Assembly (NCBI GenBank): GCA_050732395.1 | Contig: JBOHQX010000048.1 | Span: 15,336 to 79,335 of the forward strand | Direction: 5' to 3' | Source: JBIOXB01 sp050732395 | GTDB lineage: Bacteria > Zhuqueibacterota > Zhuqueibacteria > Zhuqueibacterales > Zhuqueibacteraceae | DNA: 64,000 nt | In this document: positions 36,118 through 44,478 of the stretch, piece by piece | How positions within the stretch are numbered: the first letter of the stretch is position 1 | Layout: every line of letters begins with the position of its first letter | Notes under the pieces: model-generated | Told to the model about the DNA's origin: nothing | Database searches by the model: none | Seen by the model: only the letters and a program-made list of their open reading frames with translations | Program-made: the position numbers and the translations under genes

Positions 36118-36561
36118 ATGACCACGCATGCGCGCCTGTTCGTCGCCCTGCTCAGCTTCGGGCTGCTATTGTTCGTTTTCAACCTGGTGCGCCGGAAGAA
36201 TCTTAAAGAGAATTACGCGATTCTCTGGGTCCTGACTGCACTGGTGCTGAGCGCGGCGCCGTTTCTGATCGACTACCTCGATGAGCTGGCGCATGCGGTC
36301 GGCATTCACTATCCGCCGGCGTTCATCTATACGGTTGCCATAATGTTCATCATGGTGTTGCTGTTGAATTTTTCGGTGATCGTCTCCAAGCTCAGTGAAC
36401 AAAACAAAGTTTTGATTCAAGAGCAAGGGATCCTGAAAAAAAGGGTCCTGGAATTGGAGCAACACATCAACAACGCGCCGAACGGAGCGGCGAAGCATTT
36501 CCTCAAAAAATCTGAATCCGCTCCTACTGGTATCTCTGATGCGCCGGTGCTGCAAGATTGA
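36118..36561 (+). CDS. DUF2304 family small membrane protein
   Basis: The 147-residue protein has three hydrophobic segments (RLFVALLSFGLLLFVFNLV, YAILWVLTALVLSAAPFLI, FIYTVAIMFIMVLLLNFSV). A predicted cytoplasmic helix with heptad-like pattern follows (LSEQNKVLIQEQGILKKRV). DUF2304 proteins are frequent partners of DPM1-type GT2 enzymes, as here. ATG 36118 has TGGAGA eight bases upstream; TTG 36103 is a less likely start. It probably tethers the GT2 to the inner membrane. Confidence 0.85.
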   Translation: MTTHARLFVALLSFGLLLFVFNLVRRKNLKENYAILWVLTALVLSAAPFLIDYLDELAHAVGIHYPPAFIYTVAIMFIMVLLLNFSVIVSKLSEQNKVLIQEQGILKKRVLELEQHINNAPNGAAKHFLKKSESAPTGISDAPVLQD

Positions 36562-36577
36562 CTGAGGGAGTTTCGCA

Positions 36578-38437
36578 TTGCAGAACATGCCCGCTTGGCT
36601 GTCAAAAAATAGATTTGCCTTGCTCTTCGTCCTCGCCCTGCTGGTCCGCGTGGCTTTCGTGCTGACGTTGGAAAATCGTTACTACTATTTCGACACGGTG
36701 CACTATGACAAGGCCGCGAAAGCGCTCATCGCCGGGCAGGGTTTCGGCGAGGGTTACGAGTTCAGCCAGTTCTTTCGCAAAGAGTATGCTTTGACGCCGC
36801 TTTATCCGCTTTTCCTGGCGGCGATTTATTTCATCTTCGGGCCGGATTTTTTGGCTGTGCGCCTGGTGGAATCTCTCCTCGGGGCGTTGCTCTGTCTGCT
36901 CGTCTACAAAATCGGTAAACGCGTTTTCAATGAAACCACCGGCTGGTGCGCGGGATATCTTGCGGCGGTATTTCCCCATTTGATTTTTCTTTGCGGGTTG
37001 TTGTACGTCGAAAACCTCTTTACGCTGCTGCTGGCGCTGGGAATCTGGTATTGCCTGCGCTGGTACGACGAACGCCGCAGCGGTCACGTCATGCTGGCCA
37101 GCTTGATGTTCGGTCTGGCGTGTCTGGGCCGTCCCGTGGTCTTCGCCTTTTATCCCTTTCTTGCCCTGTGGATGCTGTTCATCGCTCGGGGAGAATGGCG
37201 GACCAAAGTCTTCGCCACTGCCTGGTGTGTGGGCGTTACGGTTTGTACGCTTGCGCCGTGGACGATCCGTAATTACTTGATCTTTGGCAAAATCACGCCG
37301 GTTTCGGCGGCCGCGGAAAAATATCTCGGCGAGTCCGAGGAGCTGCTCGACCAGAAAATTGCCGAAGACATTCCCGTTGCCGGAGACGAGCTGAAAGTTG
37401 TTACGACTTCGGACGCCACCGGCCACCATTTCGATTTTTACTACAACGGCGAGTTTGATGGCCGCTTGAGCGATTCGCTGAAAACTTTTGGCAACGGCGA
37501 AGGGATGTATGCCGGTATCATGCTGCGCGGCAATTTGCCCAATGAAGTCAGCGCTTTTGCCATATCCGCAGGACCCCATGAGGAGAGCAATCATCACGCG
37601 GTGGCGGCGGGCAAGCCCGCCAGCAACGGCCTGTCTTCCTCGCTTTTCCACGACGACTTTGATCGCGAGCTGCTCGGCGGTGCCTGGCAAGCTCCGGCAG
37701 AATTCCGGATCAAGGATGGCGCCCTGCAAAACGCGGCGCAGGACGATTCGTGGCAGCATCTGGCAATTTGCCAGGAGGCCAGAAATGCTCGTGGTGCTGC
37801 ATTGCGTTGGGGAACGCATGCACAGGCACGCGGTGTGAGAGAAGGCGGCCTGGCTCTGCGCTTGGATCGCGCTAACCTCGGCGCCAACGGCTACCTCGCC
37901 TGGCGGCAACCAGTGGGCAAACTATTGCTGTTCACCATCGAGAACGGCGCGCCCACCGAGCAGGTGGCAGCGATGATGGGAAAAACCAGCGTTAGAATGC
38001 GCGCAAAATTGCAGGCCTCGATCCATGCCGAGGCCGTCCAGAACCAGTCTTTTTTTGACAATGCGCGCGCATTGTTTCTAAAAGATCCGAAGGCCGTAGT
38101 CGGCCGCTATCTCAGCGAGTTCGTCCATTTCTGGAAACTGCTGCCGGATCGTTTTTACTCGCAAAACGAATTCTCCACCTCGAAGTCAGCGCTGGTGAGC
38201 GCCGCCGTGTTCGCGCCGGTCCTGATGCTCTTTGTAATTGGCCTGTTCTTCCTCGAAGAGCGCTGGCGGGAAGCAAGCTTGTTGCTGTTCATGGTCTTGT
38301 CAACTGCACTGATTTATTCTTTCTTCATGACGAAAACCCGCTATCGCATGCCGGTGGAGCCGTACATGATCATCATCGCCGCGCACGTTGCGCTGATGGG
38401 CCTCAAGAAACTCCGGCAACGTTTGGGAGCGCCCTAA
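36578..38437 (+). CDS. GT39-type membrane glycosyltransferase with large extracytoplasmic beta-rich insertion
   Basis: The 619-residue protein starts as a GT-C/PMT_2 enzyme: helix FALLFVLALLVRVAFVLTL, first-loop FDTVHYDKAAKALIAGQGF, then LTPLYPLFLAAIYFIFGP and RPVVFAFYPFLALWMLF up to ~residue 235. It resumes with VGRYLSEFVHFWKLLPDRF and three C-terminal helices (~505-605). Between them, ~255-480, lies an insertion that looks like jelly-roll pieces (FDFYYNGEFDGRLSDS, then DDFDRELLGGAWQAP and FRIKDGALQNAA). These resemble LamG/DUF1080-type folds. It may recognise glycan in the periplasm. TTG 36578 has GAGGGAG at good spacing; ATG 36587 is the alternative. Confidence 0.8.
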   Translation: MQNMPAWLSKNRFALLFVLALLVRVAFVLTLENRYYYFDTVHYDKAAKALIAGQGFGEGYEFSQFFRKEYALTPLYPLFLAAIYFIFGPDFLAVRLVESLLGALLCLLVYKIGKRVFNETTGWCAGYLAAVFPHLIFLCGLLYVENLFTLLLALGIWYCLRWYDERRSGHVMLASLMFGLACLGRPVVFAFYPFLALWMLFIARGEWRTKVFATAWCVGVTVCTLAPWTIRNYLIFGKITPVSAAAEKYLGESEELLDQKIAEDIPVAGDELKVVTTSDATGHHFDFYYNGEFDGRLSDSLKTFGNGEGMYAGIMLRGNLPNEVSAFAISAGPHEESNHHAVAAGKPASNGLSSSLFHDDFDRELLGGAWQAPAEFRIKDGALQNAAQDDSWQHLAICQEARNARGAALRWGTHAQARGVREGGLALRLDRANLGANGYLAWRQPVGKLLLFTIENGAPTEQVAAMMGKTSVRMRAKLQASIHAEAVQNQSFFDNARALFLKDPKAVVGRYLSEFVHFWKLLPDRFYSQNEFSTSKSALVSAAVFAPVLMLFVIGLFFLEERWREASLLLFMVLSTALIYSFFMTKTRYRMPVEPYMIIIAAHVALMGLKKLRQRLGAP

Positions 38438-39041
38438 TCGGGGAACATGAGCTGCGATGTTCATCGCAACATAGAGTCTATGCGAAGACGTGATTCTGTC
38501 ATGCAGAAAGCATCCCGCAAGGGCCTTACGGCTTGGTAGATTCGGCACTCAGGCCTGTACTCGGTACTGTGCCCGAGGCAACCAGGAAATCTGCGGGATG
38601 ACATTTCAAGGCGGTCAGATAGGCTCCTAGTCGGTCGCGATCGGCATCGATCATCACCTCATTCAGCCTACCGTGTAAAAGTAAGCAGATCCAGTCAGTC
38701 TTAGTGACTATTCAGCGAACCTTCTCCCGACTGGTAGTTTGTTCGCCGAGTAACACATTCTGTCATCCAGGAGGGAACTTTTCAAACTTAAGGCACGATG
38801 TTATGCTCAAAAGGACTCTTCCTGAGTGACATGTTACTTGGAAGCTTCCGACTCCGGTTGACAGAGTTAGTACGATAAGTAACATTATAATGTCATCCTG
38901 GAAGGATCTTTTTGATATTGAGCACAGTGCCTATGCTGAAAAAAATGCCTCCTGCTTGACATGTTACTTGGAAGCGCTATACTTCGGTCATGTAAAAATA
39001 CCTAAACAGTCAAGTTCTTTGCATGATCTTTTGGCCAATAC
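38438..39041 (+). repeat. 604-base intergenic region with three copies of a dispersed repeat
   Basis: No gene is seen. Copy B, 38497-38603, has TGTCAT/ATGACA-type ends and contains CTCGGTACTGTGCCCGAG, the complement of a sequence in the copy near 60081. Copies C (38761-38845) and D (38891-38975) are direct tandem relatives 130 bases apart. Each starts TGTCATCC and ends TGACATGTTACTTGGAAGC, with AGTAACA before it. The remaining bases, 38604-38760 and 38976-39041, show nothing recognisable. Confidence 0.7.
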
Positions 39042-39713
39042 ATGATGCACTCTAGTCAAAAGGCCGCGGCGATTTTCGACGTCGACTTGACATTGACTCG
39101 CCATGATTCCTTGTTTCTGCTTTTTAAATTCATGGTGAAAAAAAAACCGTTGCTACTCGTTCATCTTGTGCCCATCGGCTTCGGTTTTCTACTGAAACAA
39201 CTGGGCGCCATTGGCAACCATGCTTTGAAGGATCTGTTTTACCGCCTTTTGGACGGTTTTCCGGTCGAGCGCGTGCAAGAGCTCATGTTTCAATTCTGGC
39301 AGGAGTGTCTCTTTCATGATACACTCCCTGGGGCAGTCGCACGGGTTCGCCACCACAAAAGTCAAGGAAATATAATCATTTTGCTCTCCGCGTCTGTTGA
39401 TTTGTATCTCGAACACTTGGCAAATTTTTTGCAGGCTGATGCTCTGATTTGTACTAAACTTGGCTTACGGACAGGCGGAAAATTGCGCTATCAAATCCAG
39501 GGTGAGAATTGTCACGGCGTGCACAAGTTGAGCATGTTGCAACGCCATGCGATTTTCGCAGAAATTGACTTGCAGCGCTCCTTTGGCTACTCCGACCACC
39601 ACTCTGATCTGCCCTTTCTGCAATCGGTTGGCAATCCCGTGGTTGTCAACGGCACCCCAAAGCTAAAACGCTTTGCGGCGCGACTGAAGTGGAGAATGGA
39701 GAGTTTCTGCTAG
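39042..39713 (+). CDS. HAD superfamily phosphatase, subfamily IB
   Basis: The 223-residue protein has HAD motif I in FDVDLTLT (Asp13, Asp15), motif II in ILLSASVD, and motif IV in GYSDHHSDLPFL. A helical cap lies after motif I, and the overall length fits HAD-IB (SerB-like) enzymes. Members dephosphorylate phosphoserine, sugar phosphates or lipid phosphates. Two hydrophobic stretches in the cap (LLLVHLVPIGFGFLLKQL) suggest contact with the membrane. The locus needs a phosphatase between its DPPR-synthase-like and DprE1-like enzymes and this is the only candidate seen, but that role is only inferred. Confidence 0.82.
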   Translation: MMHSSQKAAAIFDVDLTLTRHDSLFLLFKFMVKKKPLLLVHLVPIGFGFLLKQLGAIGNHALKDLFYRLLDGFPVERVQELMFQFWQECLFHDTLPGAVARVRHHKSQGNIIILLSASVDLYLEHLANFLQADALICTKLGLRTGGKLRYQIQGENCHGVHKLSMLQRHAIFAEIDLQRSFGYSDHHSDLPFLQSVGNPVVVNGTPKLKRFAARLKWRMESFC

Positions 39714-39728
39714 AAACGTTGAGGAGTT

Positions 39729-41204
39729 ATGAAAACAGGGATCTTTATCCTGGCCGGATTGCTGGTATTGGGTCTGGCCTTGTTGTTGCCTTATCGGAAT
39801 TTCGTCGGTGACGATGCCTTCATTCATCTGCGTTACATTGAGAATTTGTATCAAGATCAGGGCTTTTCCTTCAATCCGGGCGAACCTTCTTACGGCTCAA
39901 CTTCGCCGCTCTGGGTGCTTCTGCTTGCCACTCTGCGGCCCCTGTTCTCCAATCCCGTTTTTGCGCTCAAGCTCGTGGCGTTGGTCCTGGCACTCGGTGC
40001 TATCATCTTTTTTTTCTTGCTGAGCCGGCAATATTTTCAGGAACCGGTGTGGGTCATCGCAGCTGGCGTCTTGTTCGTTCTCGATCCCTGGTTTATCAAG
40101 TGGACGATGAGCGGCATGGAAAACGGCTTGAACCTGGTACTGCTGCTCTCGGGCTTTTGGTGGTATCTGCGACAACGCAATTCCGGCAAGTCGAATTGGC
40201 TTTCACCGATCCTGCTGGGATTGTGCTGGCTCACACGACCCGAGATCGTTTTCTTCCTGGGCCTGATCTTCAGCGACGTGCTTCTGTTTGAGACCAAAAA
40301 GAAAAAAGCCAACCTCGCTTTGCTCGCGGTGCTGGTGGTTGCCGTTATGTCTCCGTGGCTGATCTATGCGTATTCAAATTTTTCGACGGTTATTCCGAAT
40401 ACGATGCTCGCCCGCAATGCCGACGAAACCGTCTCCTTGCCGTTTACATTTACACTCACGAAGACAGCCAAAATTCTCTTCAGCAACAACTTGCTGGAAC
40501 TCGTGGTGATCTTATTGGCGGGAGTCGCCAGCCTGAATAAAAGCTGGCGCGAGCGGTTTTTCCCGGGTGGCATGGCGGACTATTTTGTGCCGGTGTTGTG
40601 GCCGGTTTTGTTGATCGCGTTTTACCTGGCGGGCAAAACCAACGTCATGGCGCGTTACCTGTTGATGGTGACCCCTTTCATGATTTTGCTCGGCCTGCGC
40701 GCATTGCGCGCAGGGCTGGAGACCGTGATGCGCCGGCCGCGCGTGCGCCTGGCCGCACTCGGAGTCTTTTGCGTCCTGGTCGCGGCGCAATTGATCTTCG
40801 TGCAGGCCAAATACACCTTCTTCGTCACCAAGTTTTCAAACGGAATGGATGACAACCTCATAGACATCGGCTTGTGGTTCGCCCAAAATACCCCGCCCGA
40901 AACCGTCATTGCAGCACATGAGATCGGCGCGATTGGATATTTTTCTCAACGGAAGATTCTGGACTTCAGTGGCCTGGTTTGCCCGGAGATCGTGCCCTAC
41001 ATTCGCGAGCGCCGAACTTTTGATTTTATCAAGGAAAGAAAGCCGGACTATCTGGTACACCAAAGCTGGGAAGAATTCGATTTGCTCAAAGACCCAAATC
41101 TGGGCGCCCATTTGAGCCCGCTGTTCGCCAAACGAGTGCAACGTGAAGGCTCGAGCGTGGTGGGCAACAAAGAAATCATGAGTGTTTATAAAACCCATTT
41201 CTGA
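39729..41204 (+). CDS. GT-C membrane glycosyltransferase
   Basis: The 491-residue protein has about ten hydrophobic helices. The first-loop motif FVGDDAFIHLRYIENL is followed by FNPGEPSYGSTSPLWVLLLA. This DDAF...RY...NPGE...SPLW pattern is seen in GT39-like proteins, including terminal arabinofuranosyltransferases of the AftB/ZomB type. A soluble C-terminal part follows (IGLWFAQNTPPETVIAAHE, IGAIGYFSQRKILDFSGL). It would use a polyprenyl-phosphate sugar outside the inner membrane. Whether the donor is arabinofuranose is inference from the DprE1/DprE2 genes nearby. A GAGGAG box lies unusually close (two bases) to ATG 39729. Confidence 0.8.
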   Translation: MKTGIFILAGLLVLGLALLLPYRNFVGDDAFIHLRYIENLYQDQGFSFNPGEPSYGSTSPLWVLLLATLRPLFSNPVFALKLVALVLALGAIIFFFLLSRQYFQEPVWVIAAGVLFVLDPWFIKWTMSGMENGLNLVLLLSGFWWYLRQRNSGKSNWLSPILLGLCWLTRPEIVFFLGLIFSDVLLFETKKKKANLALLAVLVVAVMSPWLIYAYSNFSTVIPNTMLARNADETVSLPFTFTLTKTAKILFSNNLLELVVILLAGVASLNKSWRERFFPGGMADYFVPVLWPVLLIAFYLAGKTNVMARYLLMVTPFMILLGLRALRAGLETVMRRPRVRLAALGVFCVLVAAQLIFVQAKYTFFVTKFSNGMDDNLIDIGLWFAQNTPPETVIAAHEIGAIGYFSQRKILDFSGLVCPEIVPYIRERRTFDFIKERKPDYLVHQSWEEFDLLKDPNLGAHLSPLFAKRVQREGSSVVGNKEIMSVYKTHF

Positions 41205-41206
41205 TT

Positions 41207-42616
41207 ATGGACGCTTCGAAGCTCGCCCTTTTTGGTGTGGTTGCGGTGATCGTCGTCCTGGGCACAGCCCTGGTGAAAGATCTGCGCAAGTATTTTCTGG
41301 TGCTGGCCATCGCTTTTGCGCCGCTCGCCAGCGGCATCATCTTCTATCACTATAATGGCGTCCTGCTCATGGACTTCCCGCTGGTGGTGCTGCTGATGAT
41401 GGCGATTTTTGCGCCGGAGAAGAGGTTCCGCTGGTCGTTTCCAGGAATCGGATGGGCGGCATTCGCGCTCGTTTTCTGGTGCCTGCTGACCTGCTTCAAT
41501 GCCACTAACTCCGGTTGGGCGCTCAGTGAATATACGCGGTTCTTACGCGGATTCCTGCTGTTTGTATGTATCGCCAATTACGTCAATTCACCGGCGCGGC
41601 TGCAAGCGGCGCTCTATGCGCTCCTGGGCACTTTTGCCTTCGAAAGCATGCTCGGCTCCTATCAATGGCGTTATGGCGCCCTGGGCTTGACCATTCTGGA
41701 AGAAGTGGGATATGACTGGCGGGCGGCCGGCACTTTCATCCATCCCGGTGTTTTTGCCGACTACTTGATCATGCTGATACCGCTGGTGTTCCGGCTTTTC
41801 GCGTTCGGCCGGATTCAGAACAAAAAAACTTTGTCCGCCTATTTGGGTCTCTTGCTGCTCGGCTTGGGGGCGTTGCTCGGCTCCTACGGCCGCGGGCCCT
41901 GGGTGAGTTTTGCCGGTGCGATCGCTCTCATGCTGCTCTTCAGCTTGACACAGCGCAAGCTGCGTCCCCGTGCCGGCATTCCGCTCATGGTGATGGTGAT
42001 CTTAGGCATCGCGTTTGCGATTCACTATGCCCCGACCATTACCGATCAATTCACGGCTGATTTTCGCCAAAGCTCCGCCGAGGTGCGCAAGCCGTTGAAT
42101 CGGGTGGCCATGGGAATGATTGAAGACTATCCCGTCCTGGGCGTCGGTCTCGGCAATTATCGATTGATCGCCCCGCCCTATGCGCGGATCGAAGGTAAAC
42201 GGACGCCCGACGTCAACTGGCGGGATTATGCCCAAATCGTGCACAACTCTTTTTTGTTGATTGCTTGCGAAGCCGGAATCCCGGGCGTTTTGCTCTTCGT
42301 ATGCTTGATCCTCGCCATGTTCAAAACGGGCTTGAGAGTCTTAAGGCTCAAACAGTCACACCTTTCCAATATCGCCATGGGCTTGATGACGGGATTGCTG
42401 GCACTTTGTATTTCAATCAATACCGGCCCCAACATCATGAACCACCAGATTTTGATGATGTTTTGGCTGATCGCCGGCTTTTTGACCGCCCTCAGCCGTT
42501 TTATTCCCGCGGCTGCCGTTCATCACAAAAAATCGGCGCATGTGGAGGACCTCCTGGCGAATGCTGAACCAGCGCCGGCGGGCCGCGTGCTTTCGGTGCC
42601 GGAGAGAACGCCGTGA
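41207..42616 (+). CDS. O-antigen ligase/polymerase family protein (Wzy-type)
   Basis: The 469-residue protein has about twelve hydrophobic helices and the Wzy_C domain in its second half. Characteristic pieces are LLGSYGRGPWVSFAGAIAL, RVAMGMIEDYPVLGVGLGNY and IVHNSFLLIACEAGIPGVLLF; the long periplasmic loop between them carries catalytic Arg/His candidates. It is the only polymerase or ligase of this kind in the window, so it is the best candidate for polymerising the repeat unit. It starts two bases after the previous stop and its own stop overlaps the GTG start of the next gene. Confidence 0.88.
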   Translation: MDASKLALFGVVAVIVVLGTALVKDLRKYFLVLAIAFAPLASGIIFYHYNGVLLMDFPLVVLLMMAIFAPEKRFRWSFPGIGWAAFALVFWCLLTCFNATNSGWALSEYTRFLRGFLLFVCIANYVNSPARLQAALYALLGTFAFESMLGSYQWRYGALGLTILEEVGYDWRAAGTFIHPGVFADYLIMLIPLVFRLFAFGRIQNKKTLSAYLGLLLLGLGALLGSYGRGPWVSFAGAIALMLLFSLTQRKLRPRAGIPLMVMVILGIAFAIHYAPTITDQFTADFRQSSAEVRKPLNRVAMGMIEDYPVLGVGLGNYRLIAPPYARIEGKRTPDVNWRDYAQIVHNSFLLIACEAGIPGVLLFVCLILAMFKTGLRVLRLKQSHLSNIAMGLMTGLLALCISINTGPNIMNHQILMMFWLIAGFLTALSRFIPAAAVHHKKSAHVEDLLANAEPAPAGRVLSVPERTP

Positions 42617-44454
42617 AGACCTCCGCAATACACCTGGCGCCCAAGTGGGAGAACTTCGCTTGCAGCCTGTTGCTGGCGGCCTTTGTCCTGCAATGCGTAC
42701 TGGGCATGCGGCAAACTTCGCCGACGTGGGATGAAGTCGGCCATTTGCCTGCAGGTTACACGTATTGGCAGACGAACGACTTTCGCTTGTACCCCAGCAA
42801 TCCGCCATTGATCAAATTGATCGCCGCGGCGCCGCTGCTGTTGATGGACGTCAAGCTCGATCTCGACAATGTGTACTGGCAACGCCAGCGCGAGATCGAA
42901 TTCGGGCAAACGTTTCTGTATGAAACAAACTCGAACTCCGGAGACATGTTTTTCTGGGCGCGCATGACCATTGTCGTGCTCGGCGCCTTGTTGGGATTCA
43001 TTTTATTCAGGTGGACGAAAGAGCTCTTTGGCCCATGGCCTGCAATTGTCGCGCTTGTGCTGTATTGTTTCAATCCCAATGTCATTGCGCACAGCCAGGT
43101 TACGACCAGCGACATGGGCTTCTGCCTGTTCTTTTTTCTCTCGATGTACACGTTTTATCGGGTGGCAACAAATCCCTCCTGGGTGCGCTTATTTGCTGCC
43201 GGCTTGACCTTTGGCCTGGCGATGGCTTCGAAATTCACGGCGATCATTTTATTGCCGATCTATTTTTTCATTGCGATTGCCCTCCTCCTTTGCAAACGTG
43301 CGGCGGTAAAGACGCCGTTTTCACCGCCACTATTGGAGAGATTTTTACAGCGAAGCTGGTGGCGCATTTTTGCGAAGGGTACACTCGCGCTGGCAGCCTG
43401 CCTCATGCTTGCTTATGGCGTGATCGTTTTGAACTACGGGTTTCACGCCGAACCCCTGGTGCGCGATGCCGACGAACAAGCGAAGCTGGAAGCTCTGCTC
43501 GCCAAAATGCCGGCAGGCAAAAGCGCAGCGCTCGTAAAGACGGCCGGCCACGTGGCGCGCACCGTTCCCATTCCGGGGCGGGATTATTTCACCTCGTTCG
43601 CCATGATGATGGGCATCACACCGCAAATCGGGACCAATGCCACGGGCGTGGGCCGCATGAAATTTTTGATGGGTGAAACTTCGCCGAATGGCTTTTGGTA
43701 TTTTCCGTTCGCTGCTTTTTTGACGAAAACACCCGTGCCGTTGATCCTGCTTTTTTCCGCAGGTTTGTTCTTGCTCCGCAAGCAGGATCTGGCAGCCGTG
43801 TTGTTCCTGCTGGTGCCGGTGATCTTGATGTGGCTCGGCACGCTGAAAAAACCGGACTTCGCGTATCGTTACGTCGTGCTGCCCTCGTTGCCTTTTATGA
43901 TGATGATTGCAGGCAAAGCCGTCAACGTGCTGTTCACAAAAAGAATCTGGGCGCAAACGATGCTGGCCGGCTTGTTGTTGTGGAACGTAGGCAGCGCCTG
44001 GGCGATTCATCCGCATCATTTGGCTTATTTCAACGAGCTTGTCGGCGGCCCGAAGAATGGCTACAAATACATGCTCGACTCCAATCTCGATTGGGGCCAG
44101 GATTTGCCGGCTTTGAAAAAATACCTGGATGAGCACGGGATCGGCAAAATCAAGCTGGCGTATTCAGGCACGGCCGATCCGAAGTATTATCAGATCGATT
44201 GCGAGCGCTTGCTCGGCGTCGATGGCCATACCTTCGATCCGGATTTCGATCCGGACAAATTGCCGGGCTGTGCGCCGACCGGCGGGGTCATCGCCATCAG
44301 CGCCACATGTTTGCAGAACATTCGCGGCTTTTATCCGCATGCTTCATACGATTGGCTCAAACAATTCCAGCCGGCCGCGGTGATCGGATATTCGATTTTT
44401 GTTTACGACATTCGTCCAGATTCGCTTTCGACCAAGGCCGCACCGGCCAATTAG
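42613..44454 (+). CDS. GT39-type (PMT_2) membrane glycosyltransferase
   Basis: The 613-residue protein has about eleven hydrophobic helices. The GT-C motif SPTWDEVGHLPAGYTYW carries the acidic catalytic pair in the first periplasmic loop, followed by YPSNPPLIKLIAAAPLL. A soluble periplasmic C-terminal part begins at HPHHLAYFNELVGGPKNG, with YMLDSNLDWGQDLPALK, a signature of this GT39 subgroup. It would transfer a sugar from a polyprenyl-phosphate donor. GTG 42613 overlaps the Wzy-type gene by four bases, suggesting coupled synthesis. Confidence 0.87.
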   Translation: MKTSAIHLAPKWENFACSLLLAAFVLQCVLGMRQTSPTWDEVGHLPAGYTYWQTNDFRLYPSNPPLIKLIAAAPLLLMDVKLDLDNVYWQRQREIEFGQTFLYETNSNSGDMFFWARMTIVVLGALLGFILFRWTKELFGPWPAIVALVLYCFNPNVIAHSQVTTSDMGFCLFFFLSMYTFYRVATNPSWVRLFAAGLTFGLAMASKFTAIILLPIYFFIAIALLLCKRAAVKTPFSPPLLERFLQRSWWRIFAKGTLALAACLMLAYGVIVLNYGFHAEPLVRDADEQAKLEALLAKMPAGKSAALVKTAGHVARTVPIPGRDYFTSFAMMMGITPQIGTNATGVGRMKFLMGETSPNGFWYFPFAAFLTKTPVPLILLFSAGLFLLRKQDLAAVLFLLVPVILMWLGTLKKPDFAYRYVVLPSLPFMMMIAGKAVNVLFTKRIWAQTMLAGLLLWNVGSAWAIHPHHLAYFNELVGGPKNGYKYMLDSNLDWGQDLPALKKYLDEHGIGKIKLAYSGTADPKYYQIDCERLLGVDGHTFDPDFDPDKLPGCAPTGGVIAISATCLQNIRGFYPHASYDWLKQFQPAAVIGYSIFVYDIRPDSLSTKAAPAN

Positions 44455-44478
44455 ACCTGGAGGAGGTTCTTTCGAAGT

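Noticed and set aside
39418..39433. TTGGCAAATTTTTTGC, a good sigma-54 spacing match
   Set aside because: It lies inside the HAD phosphatase coding region, and the downstream genes follow without a gap that would need a new promoter. Probably chance.
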